NCBI GenBank assembly: GCA_000155695.1
Contig: DS990592.1
Coordinates: 1,946,556-2,010,555, forward strand
Length of the DNA stretch: 64,000 bases
Source: Verrucomicrobiia bacterium DG1235
GTDB taxonomy: Bacteria > Verrucomicrobiota > Verrucomicrobiia > Opitutales > Opitutaceae
Reading direction: 5' to 3'
Part shown: piece by piece, positions 1-6,705 of the stretch
How positions within the stretch are numbered: the first letter of the stretch is position 1
Layout: every line of letters begins with the position of its first letter
The notes under the pieces: model-generated
Told to the model about the DNA's origin: nothing
The model's input: the letters and a program-made list of their open reading frames with translations, nothing else
Database searches by the model: none
Program-made: the position numbers and the translations under genes

Positions 1-524
1 CCTGCACCGACCCGCAAGACTGCTTCCTCCACCACTTTACGAAACGCCCCACCCAAAAGACATAACTCTTCTCCATATTCAAAGACCTGCCTTTTCGCCG
101 AGCCACCACGCGCACCACCTCCGTCATCCCACCGCTCTCCGCGAAATGCTCCTCCACCTGCTCCAACCCAGCCAACTCAAGCAACGGCAGCACAACCTTT
201 TCCCGCACCGGCATCTTCGCAGGAAAATCCTCGCCGACATGCGAACAAGCCGCGTCCAGCAGCCACTCCACCGAGAGCCTCGCCTGCTCCGCCTGCCAAT
301 CCTCCACCTTCCAGCTGTCCCGCAAAAGCGCCCGAACGCATCCGCAGCTCCATAGCTAGGCACCGAGGCAGGCAAACGACCCCCATTCCTCCGCTCCAAA
401 TAGCTCAAAAATCGCTTAACCAAACAGGGCTCCACTTCCCATCCAACCTCTGAGGCACCCCGCCCCTGGACCAAAGACTACGGGCACCCGACAGCCATTC
501 CGGCGATTCAGCTTCGTTCGACAT
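1..524 (-). pseudogene. intI: Decayed integron-integrase-like tyrosine recombinase (partial)
   Basis: Reading leftward from the ATG at 524-522, one protein can be followed only if the frame is restored twice: in the T-run near 406-410 and in the T-run near 333-336 (minus-strand sense). Each break is explained by loss of a single T. The restored product reads smoothly, with WLSDF then SYLERRNGG, GRF then RDSWKVEDWQ, and finally MEKSYVFWVGRFVKWW. The last segment resembles the core-binding SAM-like domain of integron integrases (pattern Y..W...F..F), preceded by the extra N-terminal domain seen in some environmental IntI. The catalytic R/H/R/Y part lies outside the window. The orientation, divergent from five attC-bearing cassettes starting at about 701, is the classical integron layout. 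The pseudogene state is well supported by the sequence; the IntI identity is inferred mainly from context. Confidence 0.6.
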
Positions 525-707
525 ACAATTACGGGTAAAGATTCCTAAAGACATAGAACCAAGCAGCAATACCCTTGGTTATATGCCCTAAACCTCCCCC
601 TAAATCGTTGACCCCGCAAGCAATTTAAGTATTTTCGCCTAAATCCAAGCACACATAACCAAATTCATTTATACCGCAAAAAACGACGCATAATAATACT
701 GTTGTAT
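525..707 (+). promoter_or_regulatory. Integron attI / leader region with first recombination core
   Basis: This is the spacer between the integrase remnant and the first cassette. At 701-707 lies GTTGTAT, close to the GTTRRRY core. It is the exact reverse complement of the R'' core ATACAAC (1178-1184) in the attC that ends cassette 1, as expected if cassette 1 recombined here as a circle. The spacer is A+T-rich and would be expected to hold attI and the cassette promoter. No single promoter could be chosen by eye. Confidence 0.5.
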
Positions 708-711
708 AAAA

Positions 712-1176
712 ATGAGAACTCTCCTGTTCATACCACTATTTGTTGTGACTGTTTTTGCCTCGGAAACAACTTTTCTAGTCAAATCAAGAAGCATGACTCC
801 GTTTCTCACACCTGGTGATGTGGTAACGATAGAAGAAAACGCTTACGCAGAGGTAAGCCCAGCACGGTTTGAAATCGTTGCACTCAAGCTCGAACACCCG
901 CCCTTTGATAGGCGAATTCTGCGAGTAGTTGGCCTCCCCGGCGAGCACGTGGAAATCACAGAGGCAGGCATCCAAATAAACAAAAAACCAATCAAGTTAC
1001 CAAGCCAGTCTGTTGGGTCATACTACGTCGAACTAAAAGTCCCAACCTTCCTAGATATAAAACTCCAAGAAAATGAATACTACGTACTGGGAGATAATCC
1101 TGATCATTCATTCGACAGCAGATTCTTCGGGAAAACAACCCAAACAAGCATTCTAGGTAAAGTCACAAAAGAATAA
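712..1176 (+). CDS. Cassette 1: S26 signal peptidase-like protein lacking the general-base lysine
   Basis: A 154-residue protein with an N-terminal hydrophobic segment (residues 3-16) that is probably a membrane anchor. The three hallmark boxes of signal peptidase I (family S26) are visible: SMTPFL with the nucleophile Ser27, the RVVGLPGE box (71-78), and GDN...SFDSR near residues 121-132. In family S26 a lysine general base immediately precedes the RAVGLPGD-type box. Here the sequence is RRILRVVG, with Leu70 at that place. The protein may therefore be inactive or use another base. The start ATG sits 4 nt after the recombination core GTTGTAT, leaving almost no leader. The TAA at 1174-1176 directly precedes the attC. 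It is the first gene of the array and so the one most likely to be expressed. Confidence 0.8.
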   Translation: MRTLLFIPLFVVTVFASETTFLVKSRSMTPFLTPGDVVTIEENAYAEVSPARFEIVALKLEHPPFDRRILRVVGLPGEHVEITEAGIQINKKPIKLPSQSVGSYYVELKVPTFLDIKLQENEYYVLGDNPDHSFDSRFFGKTTQTSILGKVTKE

Positions 1177-1177
1177 T

Positions 1178-1245
1178 ATACAACAAGACGTGGCATACAA
1201 TTCCGGCAGCTGCGCCGCCTCCATCGTATGCACTCGCCGCTCAGC
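1178..1245 (+). repeat. attC site A (end of cassette 1)
   Basis: A 68-bp site. R'' is ATACAAC (1178-1184) and R' is GCTCAGC (1239-1245, a degenerate GTTRRRY). The motif ACAATTCCGG starts 19 nt after the first base of R'', the same offset as in the four other sites. The inner stem GCATAC/GTATGC (1193-1198 with 1226-1231) is perfect. Confidence 0.7.
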
Positions 1246-1260
1246 AGAATAAAACCACCA

Positions 1261-1932
1261 ATGAATCGTTACCCAGGAATCGCGATCTTGTCGTTTTGCT
1301 TAATCCCCTGCATTGGAGCAGCAAAGAACGACACCAGTGAGTCGATCCAACTCGCGTTCGAAGCCACAGCTCGACTCAAGATGATGGATCCACAAAAAGA
1401 ATACACTTTGCCTGTTCACGGAATCGAGCAGACAGGATACAAGGAACAGTTCTTGAGACAAAGAGATGCGGATGAGATAGCCGAAAGTGGACTGAGCTCG
1501 GGATGCGGAGACTTCACTTCAGTTTTCATCGATGAGCTCAAAAAGTACGGGACGGAATCCATCGTTGTCGAGGGAGCAGAAATATCTGTCCGGTCCCTTC
1601 AATACCGCTATTCAGGGCATTCGGTAGTCGCGGTTCCCCCTTCCGACAAGACCGACAGACTCATTTTAGTAGACCCTACGTCGGGACGCATTCTCGATGA
1701 GGACTGGAATCCCCAAAGCGAAAGTTTCGAAGCATATGGATCGACCTACTGGATTGGATACATGGGAGATATTGAGCAGTATCCGGCTCACAACTCCAAG
1801 GAATTGCAGGAACTCTACGATCAGACGCTAAAGAGTATTCCTTCGAAAATTCTAGAGGAGAAGTTATTCGAAGATTTAAAAAAGAAGCTGAACCAGTCGT
1901 CCCATACAACTCCGGCCAGTGCTCCGCGCTGA
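1261..1932 (+). CDS. Cassette 2: secreted transglutaminase-like cysteine protein
   Basis: The ATG at 1261 is chosen because it places a signal peptide (MNRYPGIAILSF to IGAA) at the N-terminus. An in-frame ATG at 1228 would add 11 polar residues and would start inside attC A. The 223-residue product has a Cys-His-Asp arrangement typical of the transglutaminase-like fold: Cys82 in SSGCGDF at the start of a helix, His120 in GHSVVAV, and Asp138 in VDPTSG. The substrate cannot be told; the enzyme would act in the periplasm or outside. The last residues, NQSSHTTPASAPR, are encoded by the attC itself, whose reading frame stays open to the TGA at 1930. The fold assignment is by motif only. Confidence 0.65.
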   Translation: MNRYPGIAILSFCLIPCIGAAKNDTSESIQLAFEATARLKMMDPQKEYTLPVHGIEQTGYKEQFLRQRDADEIAESGLSSGCGDFTSVFIDELKKYGTESIVVEGAEISVRSLQYRYSGHSVVAVPPSDKTDRLILVDPTSGRILDEDWNPQSESFEAYGSTYWIGYMGDIEQYPAHNSKELQELYDQTLKSIPSKILEEKLFEDLKKKLNQSSHTTPASAPR

Positions 1933-1963
1933 CCTATATACGCGTAGGGACTTCACGTTCGGA
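1887..1963 (+). repeat. attC site B (end of cassette 2)
   Basis: A 77-bp site with R'' GCTGAAC (1887-1893) and R' GTTCGGA (1957-1963). R'' matches the complement of its own cassette's 5' core (GCTCAGC at 1239) at 6 of 7 positions. GTCCC (1899-1903) pairs with GGGAC (1947-1951), and CCCATAC faces GTAGGG with one unpaired A, like an extrahelical attC base. The centre CAGTGC/GCGCTG forms the terminal hairpin. Length and layout equal those of site C. Confidence 0.78.
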
Positions 1964-1966
1964 AAA

Positions 1967-2761
1967 ATGATAATCAAACCGACTTCAATCGATGGCATCG
2001 TCTCTTGGCGAGAGCGATATCGGGAAGAGATGGCTTGCCAGATCATCCACGACTCCCTCCATCGACGCGGGAATTGGGCGCAAACATTTATCCTGAAATT
2101 GAACGAAGAGCCGGTGGGCTACGGGTCCCTTCTTTGTGACGGCCCTTGGAGTGGAACTCGGACTGTATTCGAATTCTACGTAGTCAGAGGGCGGAGGTCG
2201 CAGGTTTTCAGCCATTTTGACGCGTTTCTCTCCAAGACCGAGGCGACTCACATTTCCTCTCAGTCAAACGACAGATTACTTACCCCCCTGCTCTTGTACT
2301 ATTCAAACGATATAAAGAGCGAAAAGATCCTGTTCGAAGATTGCGTCAGCGAATGTCACGTAATCAAAGGTGCATCCTTTCGGAAGAAAAAAGAATTAGA
2401 AGCATCAAGCATTTTCGAGCACACACGGGAACCGGTCGGAGATTGGTTGTTAGAAATAGACGGTGAGGTGGTTGGCACAGGAGGAGTCATGAAACACTAC
2501 AATCCACCATACGGGGACATCTACATGGAGATTGTTGAAACGCACAGAAGAAAAGGTTATGGAACCATTCTAGTCCAGGCATTGAAGAAGGTTTGCTACG
2601 AATCCGGCTTGGTTCCATGTTGCCGTTGCGATCCTCAAAACGAGGCGTCGATCAAGACAATCCAGAAAGCGGGGTTTCAGCCATGCGCACATCTTCTAAC
2701 GGGAACAATAAATAATCCGAACCAGTCGTCCCATGAAACTCCGGCCAGCGCTCCGCCCTAG
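1967..2761 (+). CDS. Cassette 3: GNAT-family N-acetyltransferase
   Basis: A 264-residue protein starting at the ATG at 1967, four nt past the recombination core. The frame is open upstream, but that part is attC. The C-terminal half carries the GNAT acetyl-CoA site: a beta strand IYMEIVETH followed by RRKGYGTILV and helix QALKKV, then the NEASIKTIQKAGF segment typical of GNAT C-termini (S..... GF). The N-terminal half looks like a second, degenerate GNAT-like lobe (LKLNEEPVGYGSLL). The acceptor substrate is unknown; small molecules or proteins are both possible. As in cassette 2, the tail NQSSHETPASAPP is encoded by the attC, with the stop TAG at 2759-2761 inside it. Confidence 0.85.
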   Translation: MIIKPTSIDGIVSWRERYREEMACQIIHDSLHRRGNWAQTFILKLNEEPVGYGSLLCDGPWSGTRTVFEFYVVRGRRSQVFSHFDAFLSKTEATHISSQSNDRLLTPLLLYYSNDIKSEKILFEDCVSECHVIKGASFRKKKELEASSIFEHTREPVGDWLLEIDGEVVGTGGVMKHYNPPYGDIYMEIVETHRRKGYGTILVQALKKVCYESGLVPCCRCDPQNEASIKTIQKAGFQPCAHLLTGTINNPNQSSHETPASAPP

Positions 2762-2792
2762 CCTATATCGCCGTATGGACTCGGCGTTGGGC
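2716..2792 (+). repeat. attC site C (end of cassette 3)
   Basis: A 77-bp site with R'' TCCGAAC (2716-2722) and R' GTTGGGC (2786-2792), the latter fitting GTTRRRY exactly. R'' is the exact reverse complement of GTTCGGA, the 5' core of the same cassette (1957-1963). This is the diagnostic relation for an integron cassette. The interior is nearly identical to site B. Confidence 0.85.
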
Positions 2793-2800
2793 TGAAAGAA

Positions 2801-3067
2801 ATGTCCACATTCACAAAACTCCAAATCGTTGTTATTTGCCTGGGCTTGATCCTGGCTGCTACTGGTGCGAGCATTCTGCTCAACAAGTACACCAATCGCT
2901 CAGAAGAAGAGAGTTTCCTTCACGAAAGCAAAAGGGCGATTCATGATATATCGAAATCTACAGAAAGTGGGCTTGCGAAGAAAATCTTCTTCACTGGTTT
3001 CGTATTGGTCACGCTTGGCTCCATTCCCCTTATTCCATTCAAAAGAATTGCAAAAAAGATGTCCTAA
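2801..3067 (+). CDS. Cassette 4: small two-helix membrane protein
   Basis: An 88-residue protein with two hydrophobic helices (about residues 8-27 and 63-80) separated by a charged stretch rich in Glu, Ser and Lys. No known family is recognised. The ATG is 8 nt after the R' core GTTGGGC, and the stop TAA falls within the R'' core of the next attC, so the cassette is filled almost completely by this gene. It is probably an inner-membrane protein with both ends on the same side. Small membrane proteins of unknown role are common integron cargo. Confidence 0.65.
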   Translation: MSTFTKLQIVVICLGLILAATGASILLNKYTNRSEEESFLHESKRAIHDISKSTESGLAKKIFFTGFVLVTLGSIPLIPFKRIAKKMS

Positions 3068-3147
3068 TCCATCGTTGCGTACAATTCTGGCCGTCACCCT
3101 CTGCAGACTTCCACGGAGGGCCTCTACGCTCTACAAAAATGTTGAAT
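3062..3147 (+). repeat. attC site D (end of cassette 4)
   Basis: An 86-bp site. R'' is TCCTAAT (3062-3068, weak) and R' is GTTGAAT (3141-3147, exact GTTRRRY). The motif ACAATTCTGG begins 19 nt after the R'' start, as in all sites. The inner stem GCGTA/TACGC (3077-3081 with 3125-3129) and the hairpin CCCTC/GAGGG support folding. Confidence 0.65.
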
Positions 3148-3157
3148 AAGAAAAAAC

Positions 3158-4492
3158 ATGCAGCTCCTTAAACGAAAAGGCATAACCTTATTCCTTGCGG
3201 GTCTCGCTCTAGTCACAGCTGCGAGGACTAGTGTAGGACAAACCGGAATCCAACTAAGCGCGGAAGAGTCTGACCCAAATCGCCTCGGATTGATGCAGGG
3301 CTTCCCGCCTTCGCCCGATAAGCTGATTATGCAGCCGGATTCAGACTTTTTCAGTTTCCCGAAAATGCGGTGGACGGTCTGTCATATCCGGGAGCTAATG
3401 CCAACCAAGCAGATAAGCAAAGGACTCGGAGCTCCCATCCCATTCGCCTACGCCCTCGATGAAGGTATCGACACGGTCGCCTTCACCCCTTTAGGCGGAG
3501 AAAATTCCTTAACTTGGAAGGAGGCACTTCCCGTAAACTACACGGACGGAATTCTTGTCCTACACAAGGGACAGATCGTGTATGAGAAATATTTCGGAGC
3601 CCTCAACGAAGTTGGAAAACACGCGGCCATGTCGATGACTAAATCGATGACCGGACTACTCGCGGAGATTCTAGTCGCAGAGGGAACGCTCGATGAAACC
3701 GCCAAAGTGGCATCGATCGTGCCAGAACTTGAAGAGAGCGCCTTCGGCGATGCCACGGTAAGACAGGTCATGGATATGACTACGGCCCTCAATTACAGCG
3801 AGGACTACTCCAATCCAATGGCAGACATTTGGATCTATTCAAAAGCGGCGAGCCCACTGCCTAAGCCCGCTGGCTATGAGGGTCCGAACGGCTATTTTGA
3901 ATACCTGAAAACCGTGCCAAAGGATGGATCCCATGGCGAGGCTTTCGGATACAAGACGATCAACACTGATGCTCTTGGCTGGATCGTTTCCCGTACCTCC
4001 GGAAAAAACCTTGCCCAGCTCCTTTCCGAACGCATTTGGATGAAAATCGGCGCAGAGCAAGATGGATACATGACCGTCGACGCCAAAGGAACTCCCTTCG
4101 CCGGAGGCGGACTAAGCGCAGGGCTACGAGATTTAGGCCGCATCGGACAACTCATGCTCAATCGCGGAGAGCTTAACGGAGAACGACTTTTCCCCGCATC
4201 GGTGGTCGACAAAATTAACGCCGGCGGGGACAAGACAGTCTTCGCTAAAGCAGGATACAAGACGATCCTCGGTGGAAGCTACCGCAGCATGTGGTGGGTT
4301 TTCCACAATGAACACGGAGCTTACGCAGCTCGAGGAGTTCACGGACAGACAATTTATATCGATCCGACAGCCGAAATGGTAATTGTTCGGTTCTCCTCTC
4401 ATCCTCAGGCGAAGAATGGTTACATCGACCCTACTTCCCTGCCTGCGTATCAGGCTCTAGCGGAATACCTGATCGACAAAAACAACGGCTGA
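3158..4492 (+). CDS. Cassette 5: secreted beta-lactamase-family serine hydrolase
   Basis: A 444-residue protein with a signal peptide (residues 1-28, ending SVGQ). It belongs to the class C beta-lactamase/DD-peptidase-like serine hydrolases (family S12 type). The S-x-x-K motif is SMTK in AAMSMTKSMTG at about residue 160. A Y...N element is seen in FGYKTINTDALGW, and the third motif is HGQ in RGVHGQTIYIDP near the C-terminus. Such proteins are usually esterases or peptidases rather than true beta-lactamases. The role here cannot be told. The whole gene lies between the attC cores at 3141 and 4498, which makes it a long cassette (about 1.4 kb). It is one of two such hydrolases in the window; the other (6706-8439) is not in the array and is a different subfamily. 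Confidence 0.85.
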   Translation: MQLLKRKGITLFLAGLALVTAARTSVGQTGIQLSAEESDPNRLGLMQGFPPSPDKLIMQPDSDFFSFPKMRWTVCHIRELMPTKQISKGLGAPIPFAYALDEGIDTVAFTPLGGENSLTWKEALPVNYTDGILVLHKGQIVYEKYFGALNEVGKHAAMSMTKSMTGLLAEILVAEGTLDETAKVASIVPELEESAFGDATVRQVMDMTTALNYSEDYSNPMADIWIYSKAASPLPKPAGYEGPNGYFEYLKTVPKDGSHGEAFGYKTINTDALGWIVSRTSGKNLAQLLSERIWMKIGAEQDGYMTVDAKGTPFAGGGLSAGLRDLGRIGQLMLNRGELNGERLFPASVVDKINAGGDKTVFAKAGYKTILGGSYRSMWWVFHNEHGAYAARGVHGQTIYIDPTAEMVIVRFSSHPQAKNGYIDPTSLPAYQALAEYLIDKNNG

Positions 4493-4497
4493 ACTAG

Positions 4498-4574
4498 GCC
4501 AAACAAGTCGCGCCGCACAACTCCGACCAGCGCTCCGCGCTAGCCTATATCCACATATCGACCTCGACCTTCCG
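4498..4574 (+). repeat. attC site E, R' core lost (end of array)
   Basis: It aligns with sites B and C over 77 bp, including ACAACTCCGACCAGCGCTCC starting 19 nt after R'' GCCAAAC and the shared GCCTATAT. At the position of R' it has CCTTCCG instead of GTTRRRY. The recombination point appears to have been deleted or mutated, and the array ends here. Confidence 0.65.
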
Positions 4575-4683
4575 TAGCATTTCTACAACTACAGCGTTTA
4601 GTACACAGACCAGCCAAAAGGGAGAAAACAGCAGGGTCAGCTCATGAATTTTGACAACCTTCTTTCAAGAGAGTTGATGACTC

Positions 4684-5211
4684 ATGAACACGCCGCTTAA
4701 GGATGTACTGATCAACGCCTACGCGAGGGAGATGGAAGCCTACCTGAAAGAGCATCCGGAGGATTTCACGGAGGCGATCGATCTAGCGGTAGGAGACAAG
4801 GAACGCTACTCCTGGCGTGCGGCCTGGTTGCTAGGTAACTGCATGGAGAAAGACGACGAGCGGGTGCGCGACGCCCTGGATCGGCTGATAGCGGCCATGC
4901 CCGGTAAACCCGACGGGCACTGGAGAGAACTGATAAAGATCGTATCCAAAATGTCCTTAAACGACGAACAGGAGGGACTATTGTTCGAAATGGCCATGCA
5001 GCACTGGCAAGATCCCGACAAGCAATCCTCCGTGCGGTGGAAGGCATTCCAGTTCATCGCCGCTATGGTCGAGAAGTATCCGGACCTCGCCGCGGAAGTG
5101 AGTCTGGTCATGCGACCTGATCTGATCGACCCCCTATCGCCCGGTATTCGTCGATCGGTTGCTTCGTCGCCACTCATCAAACGTCGCTCCGCTCGGTACA
5201 ACAGAAGCTAA
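4684..5211 (+). CDS. Helical-repeat (HEAT-like) protein of unknown function
   Basis: A 175-residue, soluble, helix-rich protein. Segments such as YSWRAAWLLGNCMEK and VRWKAFQFIAAMVEKYP have the paired-helix pattern of HEAT-like repeats. I recall similar short proteins as conserved hypotheticals in Bacteroidota and relatives. The C-terminus (SPGIRRSV... then a Ser/Arg-rich tail) looks irregular and could reflect a recent frame change near the end. The gene lies about 110 nt beyond the last attC. It could be a sixth cassette that lost its boundaries or ordinary flanking DNA. No attC with the array's spacing follows it. Function unknown. Confidence 0.6.
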   Translation: MNTPLKDVLINAYAREMEAYLKEHPEDFTEAIDLAVGDKERYSWRAAWLLGNCMEKDDERVRDALDRLIAAMPGKPDGHWRELIKIVSKMSLNDEQEGLLFEMAMQHWQDPDKQSSVRWKAFQFIAAMVEKYPDLAAEVSLVMRPDLIDPLSPGIRRSVASSPLIKRRSARYNRS

Positions 5212-5355
5212 GAAGGCCCTCCCCTCAATCGGAGCCTTGTCTACGAAAACTCAGATTCAGCCCAAGCGCATATCAATCCTTATAGAGATTGCCTCTCACC
5301 ACTTCCTCAACTTGTAGAGTTCAGGACATACAGGTGGCTCAGCGCACAAGGCGTC

Positions 5356-5874
5356 TCACAAGGCCGCTAACTCCAATCGAAGCTCTCCACGGTATCGTCC
5401 GACTGGACTCTGCTCCGGCACGTCATAGGCGATCTCATAGTCCACCTCGAATCCCACGACACCTTCGCCACGCTCGTAGCGTAATTCGCTCGGCGACGCA
5501 AAAACCACACCATCACTCTCGCTCGGGTCACGAAAGCCCGCAACCGTTCCGACCGGCAAAACCGCATCCGATCCATCGAACGCCAGAGGCTGAGCAAGAG
5601 CTCGCAACAAAAAGCCACGGCCATCGCCATTCAAATCATTTACCGTGATTCCTTCCAGCATGAAGCTCACCGCATCGAGCAAATCGCTTGCAGAACCAGC
5701 CAGGTCGTCCCCCACGAAGGTATCCAATTCGATGACCTCTCCCGTTGTCACTTCCAGAGCCCCTGCCTCAAGCATCGCACTCAAACGAGCTACTCTCTGG
5801 GAATCGGCCGCCATGAGCCCTCCTCGCAACAGCGAAGCGAGCAAAAAACAACCTAGAGCGAAACGGCGGAACAT
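5356..5874 (-). CDS. Secreted protein of unknown function
   Basis: About 172 residues if started at MFRRFALGCFLL (5874); an upstream ATG at 5898 adds eight residues. A signal peptide ends near LMAADS. The mature part is acidic, with an EF-hand-like NDLNGDGRG stretch, and it ends in VPEQSPVGRYRGELRLEL. That ending is the kind of final beta strand common in secreted beta-sandwich subunits. No family is recognised. It stands alone, facing the 4684 gene tail-to-tail. Confidence 0.55.
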   Translation of the reverse strand: MFRRFALGCFLLASLLRGGLMAADSQRVARLSAMLEAGALEVTTGEVIELDTFVGDDLAGSASDLLDAVSFMLEGITVNDLNGDGRGFLLRALAQPLAFDGSDAVLPVGTVAGFRDPSESDGVVFASPSELRYERGEGVVGFEVDYEIAYDVPEQSPVGRYRGELRLELAAL

Positions 5875-5898
5875 ACTCAGAAGAGTCGCGATTCTCAC

Positions 5899-6705
5899 CC
5901 AGCCCGCAACGTGATTTTACACTTTGCTTACCAATTGCCCGATAATCAGCCGCCCCCCTATTCCCACTCCTAGTATCAAGCGCCTACGGCCTCGCCACCT
6001 CGCCAGCTTTGCGTCCGAGATTCGCCCGAATGAACACAATCAAAAGATGACATAGGAGGCAGTTGTCAGCCCTGTGCGATCACGCAAAGGTTTCCCGAGG
6101 AACCAAACAGAGGAGCAGCTCCTTAATCTCAAAATCCGACCCAAAATCCATTTTAAAGCAAGATTCGTAGAGGTGTAAGCTTTAAAAGGACTGATATCCA
6201 AAACGTGGGTACATTATCCCGAGCTCTATCTCAGCCCGTTCGTTGCTACCCCATCTTCGTATCAATTGTCCGACCAATATCGAGCTTGCAGCCCATGCTA
6301 TCCGTTCGAACGGAGCATAGACGCACAATGGGACATCACTTCATTTTTGATATCTAGATAAAGCACGTGATCTTGGAAACCAAGGAAAACGACATTAACT
6401 GCAATTATCGATATTCGCCACTCAGTAAATAGGTCACCCACTTACCGAAGCAAAGCCGGCACATCTAAGAACTACGAAAAAAAGTTCGATCAGCGACTAG
6501 CCAGACCCATGCACCGCTATGGCTAAGGATCGTTCGATGCAAACGGCAACACCACTCAAAATCCCTAGCCCCAAAGAGCCCTCGCAAGGATCCACACCAA
6601 GCAAGGGCTCTCAAACATATCAGCAGCTCTATTCGCAATTGCCTAGTCGAAGATCCCCCTCTCCTCCGACCGATGCCTCGGCCCCAAGGAGAAGGTTACG
6701 ATTTC
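5899..6705. other. Gene-free spacer of about 800 bp
   Basis: No convincing coding region on either strand. The short plus-strand frames near 6519 and 6673 have atypical composition and the latter overlaps a real gene. One short palindrome, TCCGTTCGAACGGA, lies at about 6301-6314. No attC of the type found at 1178-4574 was seen here. Confidence 0.5.

Noticed and set aside
5175-5290. Possible sixth attC after the 4684 gene (CAAACGTCGCTCCGC...GTACAAC)
   Set aside because: It shares CGCTCCGC but lacks the 19-nt spacing, the ACAACTCC order and a GTTRRRY core.
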